From NCBI GenBank assembly GCA_964006375.1, contig OZ023267.1:83020906-83084905 (forward strand): 64,000 nt of DNA, in the 5' to 3' direction. Position numbers and translations under genes: made by a program. Position 1 is the first letter of the stretch, and every line of letters begins with the position of its first letter. The notes under the pieces were generated by a model that did no database searches, had not been told where the DNA came from, and was given only the letters and a program-made list of their open reading frames with translations. The stretch comes from Tillus elongatus. Lineage: Eukaryota > Arthropoda > Insecta > Coleoptera > Cleridae. Below are positions 10,796 through 23,277 of the stretch, piece after piece.

Positions 10796-12115
10796 ATAAA
10801 TCCACTGGATATAGATAACCAATCAATGGCCAATAATATTGGCGAAGAAAAAGAAGAAATAATTGAAATTGACGATGACGAAACAGCTAATTAAAATGCA
10901 GACTCATACTCAGCACCCGGTATACCGATAGTCTAGGAAGAAATCGTTAACAGCAAAACCAATCAGATAGTTTTCAAAAATACAGACAAATCAAAAAGGT
11001 TTTGTCAGAAAAGACAAACGAAATTTCATCTATGCAAAATTTAATTTAAATGAACCTAGCCAAATGAAAAAATTTATAAAAGAATACTGTTTACATCAAA
11101 GGAAATATTACTGCGTTTTTGTAAACGAACAAGATTACGAACTAGTAAGTTCGGCAATCAATAAAAATTTTAATAACGTGGAATCACTCAAATTTTATAG
11201 ATGTTTGGAAATTAGGGATGAAATGAACGAGGACGAGTTAACCGAGACGATCATGAAATATCAGTGTAGATAGTAATCACCGGGGAGCGGAAGAAACATA
11301 CCTAAGAATAAAGAAAAAAATACTTCTATCCAAACTTAAGGAAACATATGGAAGAGTATGTACGAAATTGTGAATTATGCAAGACGTGCAAGTACAACAG
11401 AAACCCAGTACAAATCGCATTAGAACACACCCCCACAGCATCCAAACCTTTAGAAATACTGCATATAGATACATTCTAAATTGAACAAGCCATATTCTTA
11501 ACAATATTAGATCCATTTAGTACATTTGGCCAAGCATTTCCGATCAAAAGTAAAAGTGCCACCGAAATTGCGAAAAACCTAATCAAATACTTTCACAATA
11601 TGGAGCGTGTAAAACTCTAATTGCAGATCCAGGTACGGAGTTCTCGAACTTAGTAATAAAAAAGCTACTTGCAGTATATCAAATAGAATTACATACAACC
11701 ACACCTTAAAACCCGACATCAAACGGACTAATTGAAAGATTTCACAGCACAATCATCCAACATTATTGTATATTTAAAGCTAAATTTAAAAATGTGAAAC
11801 CAATCGACTTAATACCATACTGCATCTTCGCTTATAACTCGACAATAGATTCCAAAAACGCTAAAACCACCTTTCGATTTAATATTTGGCTATATACCGG
11901 AAATGTTCAAATACGACCCGGAAGTAATAATTACTCAAGAGTATAACGTTCAACATAAGGAACTAATGCACATTATTTATGAAATAGTAAGAAACCGGAT
12001 CGAAAACTCGACATTAAAAACATTACAACGGACAAACAAACACACTAACCAACCATTTAAAGAAGGCGACATTGTCTATAAAAAGATTCCGCCCGGATTC
12101 CATAAAAAAACATAA
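10796..12115 (+). pseudogene. pol: Integrase remnant of element B
   Basis: After RNase H the frame continues in pieces. A 69-codon stretch at 11,064-11,273 precedes the integrase. Downstream, reading through stops, a CxxC pair (CELCKTC, near 11,371-11,391) of the HHCC finger and the first core-domain segment LEILHIDTF (near 11,450-11,476) can be followed. The piece at 11,903-12,115 has GDIVYKKIPPGFHKKT, typical of the end of Pol. In-frame TAA and TAG codons are frequent. It is certainly inactive. Confidence 0.7.
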
Positions 12116-12227
12116 AAATCCCTTTTCAGGGCCATATTCAATAATCTCATTATTAAAACATAACAAAGCTATTTTAATAAACCATAAAAATGACGAACAA
12201 ACTATAACACATTGATGAAATTTACGC

Positions 12228-12234
12228 CTTTCAG
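12228..12234 (+). promoter_or_regulatory. Splice acceptor of element B env
   Basis: CTTTCAG followed by GTTC matches the acceptor and exon start of element A env at 5826-5836. It is the only env splice signal left in B, because its leader with the donor is missing. Confidence 0.55.
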
Positions 12235-13334
12235 GTTCCTTACAACAGGAATAAATGGACAAATACCAGACTTGACAGACAATCCAGGCACGCTACCCAG
12301 AAAAATATGAGCAGCATACACAGAGACTAACAGGTGGAATTTACTGCACATACATGACTTGACACAATTACATAAAGACTACGACCAAATAAAGCAACAC
12401 TACGTAAACATTATTAAATTCATGACGACCGACTACCATTCTGAATATCAAAATTTCATATTACCTTAGAATTTTACTATAGAGAACATAAATGATATAT
12501 TTTACAGGATTTTTGCAAATATGAATACTTTTAATAACAGACAGAAACGTGGCATGTTAAACGGACTGGGTTCTATATTTAAATCAATTACAGGAAATCT
12601 AGATTCACAAGACGGATAACGTATATATCAGACAATAGAAGTTTTAACGACAAATCTAAATAAAATCCATGAACTTTTCCAATCCCAGAATTAATTGCAG
12701 CTTGAAGCGATAATAGAATTTGATAAAACAATAGTAAAATTGAGTTATAATCAAGACACATTAGTGAATAGAATAACGAATTAGGTAATACAATTGATAG
12801 CCTTAGGAGCGAACAACTAACTCATTACCACCGCATAAAAATTCTAGAATTACTCACACAGTTAGGCCATTTACTAAACAATATTCAAGAACTGGCGTTA
12901 ACAACCGAAAATCCAATCACTTTTTCAATATTAGGAATATTTCACACGTCAATATTAAAACCAAAATGTATAATAAAAGATATCAATAAAATACAAAATT
13001 ATGTGACTAATGCACAATTAATAACCACTGATCTAAATCTATACGAAAAAATATTTAAAATAAAAGCAGTTCAAAACAATTTCAAAATTATATTTCAAAT
13101 AGAGATACATCTAGTAGAGTATAATTATTATCAATTATACACTTTACCTGTCCCTAGAAATCCACACACTTTTACCATCATAATCCCTAGAACCAAATAC
13201 CCAATTCTAAGCAGTAAACAATATGCCTATCGCAAAGAAGAATGTCAAAATTTAAAGAACCAAATGTATTTCTACAAAGACGATAATCCAACAGCCATGA
13301 ATGATCAAAACCCATGCGAACATGCGAAATCAAA
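12235..13334 (+). pseudogene. env: Env remnant of element B, 5' part
   Basis: The sequence aligns with element A env. A cleavage-site-like RQKR followed by GMLNGLGSIF lies near 12,540-12,585, and the stretch LYEKIFKIKAVQ at 13,003-13,300 parallels LYEKIFNIKTVQ in A. Several TAA/TAG codons and at least one indel (near 12,780) break the frame. At about 13,330 it is cut by a LINE; env resumes at about 14,525. It cannot make a full protein. Confidence 0.8.
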
Positions 13335-14525
13335 TAGACATATCCAAAGCATTCGACCAGGTCTGGCACGCAGCGCTGCTTAATAAACTTCCGGCCTACG
13401 GCCTACGGCCTACTACCAAAACTCTGTACGTGGACAGCAAATTTCCTCTCCAACCGGAGCATTTCTGTTGTCGTGGATGGCCATTCCTCTAAACTGTATC
13501 CCATTAATGCAGGAGTTCCTCAAGGTTCAGCTTTAGCCCCTACTCTGTTTCTTCTCCACATCAATGACCTCCTCTCTAGCACATACAACCCAGTTCACAG
13601 TTACGCGGAGGACAGCACCCTCTACTCAAATATACAATATTCTAAGCCTGTCTCTTTAGCCCAATTAGATGAGGATCGCAGACTCATGGAGGGTTCTGTC
13701 TCCGTGGATATCGAAAAAATATTAGACTGGGGAAGTAGATATCTTGTACAATTCAACCCAACCAAATCACAGTCTTGCTTTATTTCTCATAAGAGATACA
13801 CCAGCCCTAGACTCATCACAATGAACAACCAAGTTATTCAAAGTAATGGGTCCTTTTCACTTGTTGGCATTTCTGTGGATCGAAATCTCAATTGGCACCA
13901 ACATGTCACATCAATTGCAGAAGCGGCTGCTAAGAAATTCGGTTTCCTCTTCCGGGCTCGCAAATACTTTTCACCAGATAATCTCTATACCTTATATACT
14001 TCATAAATAAGACCAAACCCCGAATACTGCTCCCGCATCTGGGGTGCTGCTGCCGTTTCTACACTTGCTATCCTGGACTCCATTCAGAAGAGAGCTATAC
14101 GTCTCATCGGTGACCCTACCCTCACCCAAAGGCTGACATCCCTTGCCCACCGACGTACCGTTGGTGCTCTCTCTCTCTCTCTCTTATAGATATCTGCACG
14201 GGCACTGCTCAGAGGAGCTTTCTTCCATAGTTCCTCCACCTGCTGCTCCCAACAGATCTACCAGGGGAACAGAGCGAATGCACCCTTTTACTGTCCAGGT
14301 CACCAGACATAGAACATTTTGTTATGCCCGCTCTTTTGTCCCGAGGACTTCCAAGTTATGGAATTCCTTGCCGGCACATGTTTTTCCTTCTCCCCCGAAC
14401 CTCCAAACCTTCAGGTCCAGAATTAACAAGTTGCCTGCTCTTTCCTCCTTGTCGACACCCACGGTACGATAGTATTTGGGCTGTAAGCTCTCGTGGTGTG
14501 TTGTTGAAATTAAAATAAAAATAAA
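13335..14525 (+). mobile_element. 5'-truncated LINE inserted in element B env
   Basis: This is a non-LTR retrotransposon fragment with only the reverse transcriptase C-terminal half. DISKAFDQVWHAALLNKL carries the first catalytic Asp region. AGVPQGSALAPTLFLLHIND (from about 13,513) is the next RT block. SYAEDSTLYSN replaces the usual A/F-D-D catalytic pair with E-D, suggesting an inactive enzyme. The thumb and tail end with FVPRTSKLWNSLP, a signature common to Jockey/CR1-type LINEs. Frames change near 13,490 and 14,010. The 3' end is an A-rich tail (AAATAAAAATAAAAAAA, near 14,511-14,527). Element B env sequence flanks it on both sides, so it inserted after B. Confidence 0.88.
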
Positions 14526-15000
14526 AAAATTCAAAAACCTATAAATAACTGTAAGCAAGAAATGGTCAAAATCAATAAACCAACCGTTTCGAGATATGGA
14601 ACCAGTCAATACATTGTTATAGCATCAGAGGAAACAAATGTCAGAATAACTTGCCAGGAACAAGAGTGGACCAATATAATAAAAGGTACCGAATTAGTCA
14701 ACCTTCAACCAAATTGCCAATTGAAAATAGGCACCAAAATCTATAAGACCGGCCCAACAACATCAGAAACGCAACAACTATTCTACAGCTACACAACATC
14801 GATCAGATACAAAACCAACTTCAAACGATCAAACAGAATATACCAAGACCAATCAAAATACTTATCCCTCACCTGAGTATATGGACCATATTACTATATG
14901 TTGCTGTCATAATGGCCATCGTAACAACAGCTACAAAAATGGGGTTGAAGAAATGGAAGACGACCAAAGAAGAAAGTCCAATAAACACCGAATCCTGATT
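14526..15000 (+). pseudogene. env: Env remnant of element B, 3' part
   Basis: After the LINE tail the env sequence resumes. It keeps CKQEMVKINKPTVSRYG, parallel to CKQELVKITKTTVSKYG in A, and a cysteine-containing ectodomain end. A frameshift near 14,790 interrupts it. A hydrophobic anchor-like region follows (about 14,880-14,935) and the end at about 15,000 is followed by FPLKIRNEP-like coding sequence that matches the A tail. It is separated from its 5' part by 1.2 kb of LINE. Confidence 0.75.
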
Positions 15001-15033
15001 TCCCTTGAAAATTCGGAACGAACCGTAGCTTCG

Positions 15034-15442
15034 TTCTTCAAAAAGGGGAGGAGATAAATAGAGCCACAACAATAGGCCTTTATACCAACATGTCACCTTC
15101 TCACGAACAGGACAGCCGAGCTAGCATGAAGATTGAAGGCGCCTTCGAGCGAGCAAGCTGAGAACAACAGAATCGACGGAATACCACACGTGGGAAACAG
15201 CGTCAGCAAGACCAAAGTCACCTCGGGGAACAATAGTGCCACGCTTGGGGGATTTATTAAAAATAGACTGTTCGACAGTGGAACGTTAGACTCGCCACAT
15301 CGTGTGCTAAACATTTTATCACTTATATGTTGATATTCATATTTGTCTTTATTTTATATTATCCTTTTTTGTATTAAGTATTAATTGTGTAAAGTAGTAA
15401 ATAAATTGTTTTAAAAATTCAAACGTCTTAACCGTAAAGTTA
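15034..15442 (+). repeat. Polypurine tract and 3' LTR of element B
   Basis: The purine run AAAAAGGGGAGGAGAT (15,040-15,055) precedes an LTR that shares its first 275 bases with the left part of the element A 5' LTR (2241-2540). It then follows its own sequence to AAAGTTAGG, with AATAAA near 15,400. It is followed by a primer-site-like TGGCGCAATCG at 15,445. Confidence 0.8.
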
Positions 15443-15444
15443 GG

Positions 15445-15525
15445 TGGCGCAATCGTTAGTATTGATTAGAAAATCAAAAGCAGATTGATTTTTAAGCGTA
15501 TCGACGCCCAATAACCAATTCGAGC
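15445..15525 (+). repeat. Orphan errantivirus leader after LTR B
   Basis: TGGCGCAATCG plus about 70 bases resembles the leader of element A: AATCAAAAGCAGATTGATT against AACCAAAAGTATATTGATT. A leader after a 3' LTR implies that another internal region once followed, as in tandem copies sharing LTRs. It ends where the dispersed repeat resumes. Confidence 0.6.
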
Positions 15526-16187
15526 CAAGCAAATCCAAGTCGCGTCACAATCATTTTATAATAAACTCTTAAAACAAACTTTAGTTTAGGGTTTAGATGC
15601 TAAGAATAAAACACAGCATCTAGTTTTAAAATTACTTTAATACAAAAATAAAATTTATACAGATAAACATTTTAACGGCATAATACATTTTAAACAATTA
15701 TGTAATCCAAAGGTTTCCTCCTCAAGTTAAAATTATGACAATAAATCTGGTAAAGTTTGGTCTATGTCAGACTAAAATTCTCAACTCCAATAACTTAAAT
15801 CCTATTGTTTATTGAACATCATTGTATGGGAGGTTTCTTTAATCTTTAAACAAAAACAAATTTTATGCAAAACTGATACCTGCGAAAATTGAATTGCTTT
15901 CCCCGTGGTATAATATCTCATAAGTTTAGTAATTAGCTCCTTCTTAGCTAATTATAGCACTCAAATGTATATAATTTCCTTTCCTTTAAGTTCCCAACTA
16001 AACCCTTATGGCTCCAAGCCCTATCTTGTCCTTCGTATTATGAATTTCACAAAAATTCCGATCTCGACTACAATCCCTCTAAAACAACATCTAAATTTTA
16101 GTTTAGTTCAAATTTAATGTAATTCTATTCTGAGTCCTACGGCTCAAATATCTATGCTAATATTTTATCTTACAGCCCCAGGGCTCA

Positions 16188-16190
<3 letters not shown>
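15526..16190 (+). repeat. Right half of the interrupted dispersed repeat
   Basis: CATCTAGTTTTAAAATTACT and ATTTATACAGATAAACATTT match 48,560-48,660 in the same order. It is the continuation of 1985-2240. No coding sequence is seen. Confidence 0.65.

Positions 16191-16192
<2 letters not shown>

Positions 16193-16279
<87 letters not shown>
16193..16279. repeat. (TA)n microsatellite
   Basis: About 87 bases of TA dinucleotide, slightly interrupted at the left edge. Confidence 0.97.
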
Positions 16280-16282
<3 letters not shown>

Positions 16283-17014
16283 TTTATATAGCATTTATTT
16301 CAGTACTCGAGACAGCTATCACTTAAAGTAAAAGTCCCTTCAAAACAGTTTTACATAATTGAACGTACTCACCGGATCAATGGAAAACATCCAGCCCTGT
16401 GCCTTCCTTTATCACTCGCTCACACCGGCCGCTCAACCAGATTTGTCCGCGGGTAACCGCCCTTTAAAGAAACCTTAAATCCTTTAGCTCCCTATTTCGG
16501 ACGCTAATTCTCTCCCGTAACTCCACTCAAACTTCTAAATTTACTCCGATTTTATTAAAATAAAACCCTTGACATTACCGTCGCGAAGTTAGCCTTTATC
16601 TTCAAATCCGAGACATCTCTTGCTTTAAGGCGGGCGCGAGGCCCACTAACTCTCAATTCTTTTCTCTGCCACCAACTGAAAAAACTCTGAGTTTGCGGTA
16701 TTTTTTTCTGTTAAAACTCAAGTGACCTCATTAGAGGTTGCCTACTTATATAATATCGCTCACTGTGCAGTTTAGAGTTACATTTATTTTGCCATGCATC
16801 AACTGACCTTACCTTACCTGACCTGACCTGACCGTTGAACTGCATCTTTTAGCTTGCTAAGGTGTTTTTATTTATCAAATTAAATAAACACAATTTCAAC
16901 ATGCTCGCAACCTACATATTTTATCCATATTATGATTGATATATTTACGATCGCTTAAAATATTTGTTCTATGGCGATTCTTCATGAACTTTTTGAGATT
17001 CAACCAGTGATCAT
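16280..17014. other. No gene seen
   Basis: Mixed-composition sequence without a supported gene. A short CCTGA-type run (TTACCTTACCTGACCTGACC, near 16,810) resembles a run at 41,660. The segment 16,380-16,700 is less AT-rich than its surroundings but has only short frames. Confidence 0.5.
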
Positions 17015-18300
17015 TCATTTACGTCTGCTCTGAACATTTATGTATAGGGAAATTTTATAATCTAGATACTTAAACAGGTAAGCACCCTGTTTACAGTTTG
17101 AAGACAAAAAAGTTATGGGCAGTTGAAGAAAAAAAATTAGAGTTTTCCGCAAAACGTCAAAGTCACGATTTGAAACGTCAAAATTTGCAACATTTAGGCA
17201 AATAACCGGAAACAAATACGGATTATGAAAAAAAAATGCCGCAAGAAGAGTATGTTCTCCAAACCCTTAAGTTTCAGCTTCAACCGTCATTGTCCCTCAT
17301 TTGACTAAAATATTTCCAGAAATTTCGTTTCACATGGACCCTTCTCTGATGCTTTGGCGGTAGTTTTAGTTAAGTTTATAATTTAACGGTCTATAATTTG
17401 TAGCTAATTTTCATAGAACAAATTCTTCAATCAGGAGACCGTGACCTTTGAATTTTAAAAAGATTTCTTCAAATGAGTGCTAGGCTCCCTAGAATCCATA
17501 TCCGGGTTTAGTTTCAGTTTTTAGCTGTTTACATATATACAGGATGACGCATTTGTACGGCAAAGCTCAATATAACTGTTATTATACAAGATACGAGAAA
17601 AAGTTGTATACGTTAATTTTATAGGGTGTATTGAGCTGCATCTTATAAAATTAGTTTGACAATCACAGGCTGGCCCATAAGGCGTTGTTGATACCTAAAA
17701 TTATATACTTTTATACGAACTTATATTATTGCGTTTTTGCATTTTTTATCGAATATGAGGCATGTTTGTAAGAAAATAAATCGAGACGCAGTAAGTGCGT
17801 TTTGGTAGCGAATAACTCAATTTGCTATTAACCTAAGGTTTGTTGGCTAGGAAACCAGTTTTCTTGGAAACACTTTAAGTTTATTTTCGGAAATTTTTGT
17901 ACATTTTCAAACAATAAGTTATCTTGATAAAATATGGTACATTGTTTCTACTATATAGGTTATATCGGTAACCAGATTATGATGCCTGCTTGCATTAGAG
18001 AGATATATTTACTATTAAAAACATTCATTTCCATAACGCACTTGCTGCGTCCAGACTTTTATTTGATAATAGAGAGATATCTATGGTAACACTTTCGAAA
18101 GAATTCTTCAAATGTGCGTGTACTAGGACCTCTAAAATCGATCTTCGAGGTCTTTGTAAGTTTAAAGTATTAACTTTACTAATATGCCGTATAATAACAT
18201 TGTACAATTCTTATGAAAATTCGCTACTCCAACGCACTTGCTGTGTCCTGAAATTTTTATTATTTAACATCTAATAAAGTAGCATTAGACATTCTATGGA
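17015..18300 (+). repeat. High-copy interspersed repeat, forward copy
   Basis: The segment includes TTTCAGCTTCAACCGTCATT and TTCTCTGATGCTTTGGCGGT, found again at 34,960-35,050 in the same orientation and in reverse at 19,620-20,460 and 21,400-21,860. It holds the motif GCGTTTTGGTAGCGAA at about 17,799 and its reverse-complement form CGCACTTGCTGCGTCC at about 18,038. It has no supported coding frame; it is likely a non-autonomous transposon or its remains. Confidence 0.7.
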
Positions 18301-18376
18301 TATAATCCTAGTGTCATTAATAATTTAATTTAAAAAAAAACAGATAAATATTAGTTGTTAAAGAATAAGTTCATAA

Positions 18377-18462
18377 GCGCCAGTAGCTGCCAACAGTTGC
18401 ATTGTTATGTCAAAAAATGTTGACTTTGACACAACAATGCGGCTGTTGGTAGCGCTGGCGCC
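18377..18462. repeat. Near-perfect hairpin
   Basis: Two arms of about 38 bases, GCGCCAGTAGCTGCCAACAG... and its reverse complement, face each other across a short loop (TGTTGAC). A few mismatches interrupt the stem. It could be a fold-back element or a structured RNA source. Confidence 0.7.
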
Positions 18463-18629
18463 AGGTGATATCGCCCATTTACTGGGTTTAGCACGCGCCA
18501 TCTGTTAGATAGTTGCACTCAGCTAAATCTATACTTCCATACCGCGACCTTGCCAATATATGAGAATGACATGAATATTAAAAGTCTGGACGCAGCAAGT
18601 GAATTTTTATACAAATGATCTAGCAACAT

Positions 18630-18925
18630 TTTTTTGTAATTAAATGCTTATAACTTTTTTTTTCTTGCAAGATAGAGATCTAAATTTTGGTATATAGTTT
18701 ATTTTTTGTACCGCAAACCTACGTACCAAATTGTGTTATCATAGCTTTGTTATTTTCGGAGATAAGATTTTTTCAGAAAGAAAACCCAAAATGTTTCCGG
18801 AAAACCTGATCCGATTTTACTGGCTAACGAACTTATCCAAGCCACTTACAAAAGGTAGGTACGTATTTCCTTCTCCATATTCTTTTGGTGTACTTTTTCC
18901 AGATGATATCTTATGTCTGCAATAA
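18630..18925 (-). repeat. Interspersed repeat module, diverged copy
   Basis: Contains CTGGCTAACGAACTTATCC and AGCCACTTACAAAAGG, matching 20,660-20,700 and 22,040-22,090. No TA array is attached here. Confidence 0.65.
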
Positions 18926-19619
18926 ACCTGTAAAAAGTAAGGTTTGCACACTAAGCACTTAAGGCTAGATGCATTCTCACCACAATTAGAACCGTAGACC
19001 GGTTTCAAGCTCGTCTCTACGGCATACTAATTGTAGCGAAAATACACCTATAAAGTAATACGGCTATGGTAACCAGCCTTCCAACACTAAGTGAGTGGTA
19101 AGACACGAAGCAACGTGCTGCCACCTAGTTGCGGAACCAAGTAGTATATTGTCACGCCAGCTCCAAATAACACAAAGTGTTAAAAAATAGAGACTGTATT
19201 CAACCAACTAACAATTTAGTAAATTATCAGCCCCGGCCCCAACAAACACGTTTGTAACCGTTACATGGCATTGGAAGCTCAATAAAGTATCACCGTAACA
19301 TTACACTGTTACCTAAAAATGCCACAAATGTACTTTGCAAATGGAGCACATTTAGGTAACAATTGAAATATTGCATACCATCAAGTATTATACATAAAAG
19401 CTATGTAACATTTTTATGTAACGTACACATTATACAAATTTCATGGCGTTCTATAGTTTTAAAGCACACACCGATAACGTATTTTTATTTTACATAATCA
19501 GATAACTATCAAATCCAGCTAATGAAAATTTAATTAAGAAAACCTGTTAACTGAAATATGATGTAAACTTTAAACTTCGTCAATAATTTATTTTGTTATT
19601 AGATTTATATAAATTAAAA

Positions 19620-20460
19620 AAAAAACTCTGGACGCAGCAAGTGCGTTATGGTAGTGAATTTTCATAAAAATGTTTTTTTAAATAGCAAATATGTTTTTTT
19701 AAAAAAGCAGGCACAAAATTTGGTTACCAGTATAATCTATATATTAGAAACAATGTGCCATGTTTCATCAAAATAACTTTATTGTTTGAAAATGTATAAA
19801 AATTTCCGAAAGTAAACTTAAATTGTTCCCGAAAAAACTGGTTTTATGGTCAACCTTATAGGTTAATAGCAAATTGATTCAAAATTTGAAGCATTTAATG
19901 AAAATTCGCTACCATAACGCACTTGCTGCGTCCCGAATTTCTTTTCTTACAAAGATGTGTTATATTTCGATGGAAAATACAAAAATGCAATAACATAGGG
20001 TGTGTTCGATTAAAAAAATCACAAAAAAAAATTTTGAATCACCAACGACTTATGGGCCACCCTGTAATTGTGGAAATATTTTTTAAGATGTAGCTTAAGA
20101 CACCCTACAATTAATGTATACAACTTTTTTTTGTAACTTGCATAATAACGGATATATTGCGCTTTAATGATTTTTTACGAAAATTCGACAAAAATGATAT
20201 ACCATTAAACGATAAACTCTATAGCCAACACTACTGCTAAAACATCAGAGAAAGGGTCTATTTGAAATGAATTTTCTGGGAATATTTTAGTAAAATGAAG
20301 GACAATGACGATTGAAACTAAGAGTTCAGGCTTTGTAAAACATTATGCTTGAGACATTTTCCTTCCATAGATCATATTAATTTCAGGTTCATTGCCTAAA
20401 TATTAACAATTTTGACGTCTAAAATCGCGACTCTGACGTTTTGAGGAAACCCCAAATTTA
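19620..20460 (-). repeat. High-copy interspersed repeat, reverse copy
   Basis: Reverse-oriented relative of 17,015-18,300: CATCAGAGAAAGGGTCTATT (20,246) is the complement of the forward copy. The motif CGCACTTGCTGCGTCC occurs at 19,918, with its inverse GGACGCAGCAAGTGCG at 19,630. Confidence 0.7.
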
Positions 20461-20754
20461 TTTTTCTTTAAATGCCTGTAACTTTTTTGTCCTTTAAGCT
20501 ACAGCGCTAAATTTTGGTAGGCAGTTTACCTATAATGATATAAACCCGTGTACCAAATTTCGTTGCCCTTACTTTGTTAATTCCGGAGATATGAATTTTT
20601 TTCGATTTTTTTCGAAGGAAAACACAAAATTTTCCGGGAAAACCTCGGCGGATTTTCCTGGCTAACAAACTTATCCAAGCCACTCGCGAAAGGAAGGTAC
20701 TCACCTAATTTTATCAAAATCGGTCCATTATTTTTTTAGTTATAGGTGTGACAC

Positions 20755-20857
<103 letters not shown>

Positions 20858-20943
20858 ATATAAAGTCTGAAACCGACCCCACCTAATTTTATCAAAATCG
20901 GTCCATTATTTTTTTAGTTATAGGTGTGACACATAAATATATA

Positions 20944-20945
<2 letters not shown>

Positions 20946-21019
<74 letters not shown>
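20946..21019. repeat. (TA)n microsatellite
   Basis: About 74 bases of TA, the second array in the duplicated module. Confidence 0.97.
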
Positions 21020-21022
<3 letters not shown>

Positions 21023-21224
21023 ATATAAAGTCTGAAACCGACCCCCGATTTGGGTTCCAGGGGTCCTAAATAGCGCTCATTTGAAGAAATTTTTTCAAAA
21101 TTCAAAAGTCGAGATCTCCTCATTAGTGAATTTTTTTTAAGAAAATTCACTAAAAACATACAGGCGAATTGAGAACCTCGTCCTTGTTTGAAGTCGGTTA
21201 AAAAAAAGCAAATAAAAGGTATTT

Positions 21225-21296
21225 GGGCTTGTCCGGGATTTGAACCTGGGAGCTCCCGCACTCTAAGCGGAACTCATACCTCTAGACCAACGAGTC
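21225..21296 (-). tRNA. Degenerate tRNA-Pro-like sequence, apparent anticodon AGA
   Basis: Seventy-two bases on the minus strand fold as a tRNA. The D-arm reads TGGTCTAGAGGTATGA, the anticodon loop TTAGAGT, and the T-arm CCAGGTTCAAATCCCGG. The overall sequence resembles eukaryotic tRNA-Pro(AGG), but the loop gives AGA. The acceptor stem has two mismatches and the T-stem one. The discriminator is C. It sits inside interspersed repeats and is probably a pseudogene or the head of a tRNA-derived SINE rather than a working tRNA. Confidence 0.6.
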
Positions 21297-21399
21297 AGTT
21301 GTTGGAGCTTTGTTTTAATGTATTCCAGCGGGCGTTTTAATTATTTTAGTCATAATTAATGTTTAATCATTTATTTATATAAAAAAACTCGTTTTTTTG

Positions 21400-21859
21400 G
21401 TCAACCTTATAGGTTAATAGCAAATTGAGCTATTCAAATATTAAGCATTTGATCAAAATTCGCTACCATAACGCACTTACTGCGTCCAGAATTTTTGTTC
21501 TTACAAACATGCATTATATTTCGATGGAAAATGCAAAAATGCAATAACATAATAACAGATATATTGAGCTGTATTGATTTTTTTTACGAAAATTCTACAA
21601 AAATTATATACTATTAACGATAAACTATATAGCTAAGGCTACTGCCAAGCATCAGAGAAAGGGTCTATTTGAAATGAATTTTCTGGAAACATTTAATTAA
21701 AATGAAGGACAATGACGGTTGACAGACTTCAGGGTTTGTAAAACATTCTTCTTGAGACATTTTATTTCCATAGCCCGTATTAGATTCAAGTTCTTTTCCT
21801 AAATGTTGCCAATTTTGACGTTTAAATCGCAACTTTGACGTTTTGTGAAAAACCTCAAT

Positions 21860-21860
<1 letters not shown>
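21400..21860 (-). repeat. High-copy interspersed repeat, second reverse copy
   Basis: Contains AAAATTCGCTACCATAACGC with CGCACTTACTGCGTCC (21,473) and CATCAGAGAAAGGGTCTATT, as at 19,620-20,460 but shortened in the middle. Confidence 0.7.
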
Positions 21861-22680
<820 letters not shown>

Positions 22681-23277
22681 TTCACTAATAAACGGAAAAT
22701 AAGTGGAAATACAAATTGACACCTATATGTTCCAGGCATTTTCGTCGTTTTGTTAGGGCAACTGCGCAGAGCGAGAGCGAGTGTTGAGTCGACTACGTTA
22801 GTGTTTACTAATAGATTATGAGGTTATGTTGTTGATTTTGATTGTCCTCGTGTCTGTGATCTATACTGTTTTTTACTTATTCCTCAGACAAAAGGTAAGG
22901 TGAAAATTATGTGGTAAGTATTGGATTTCATTTTTCTCTATTGAAAGATTAGAGTATTTAATATAAGGTTTAAAAATTTATGTTTTGTGCATGACTAACC
23001 GACAAAAGCGACGACCGATTGTGAAGAACTACATTAATGGGGCTGTTGATTCCTTATTGGTGTTTGAATGAGACCATCATTTTTCATGTTAATATTTTAA
23101 AATAAATTATATTGTACATTTTGAATCTATGATTGTGTAATCCTAGCGTTTTATGGCAATACGAGTTAAAACTATATGTTTCAATTGTAGCATGCGTTTC
23201 TGATCATTATTATCGAAAGGCTGGAAATGACTGTACACAGCGAATTTAAACAAAGCTATTCACTATAACAAGTTCAG

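Noticed and set aside
16800..16835. CCTGA/CCTTA runs as a telomere-like repeat
   Set aside because: Only a few imperfect units, not the insect TTAGG array.
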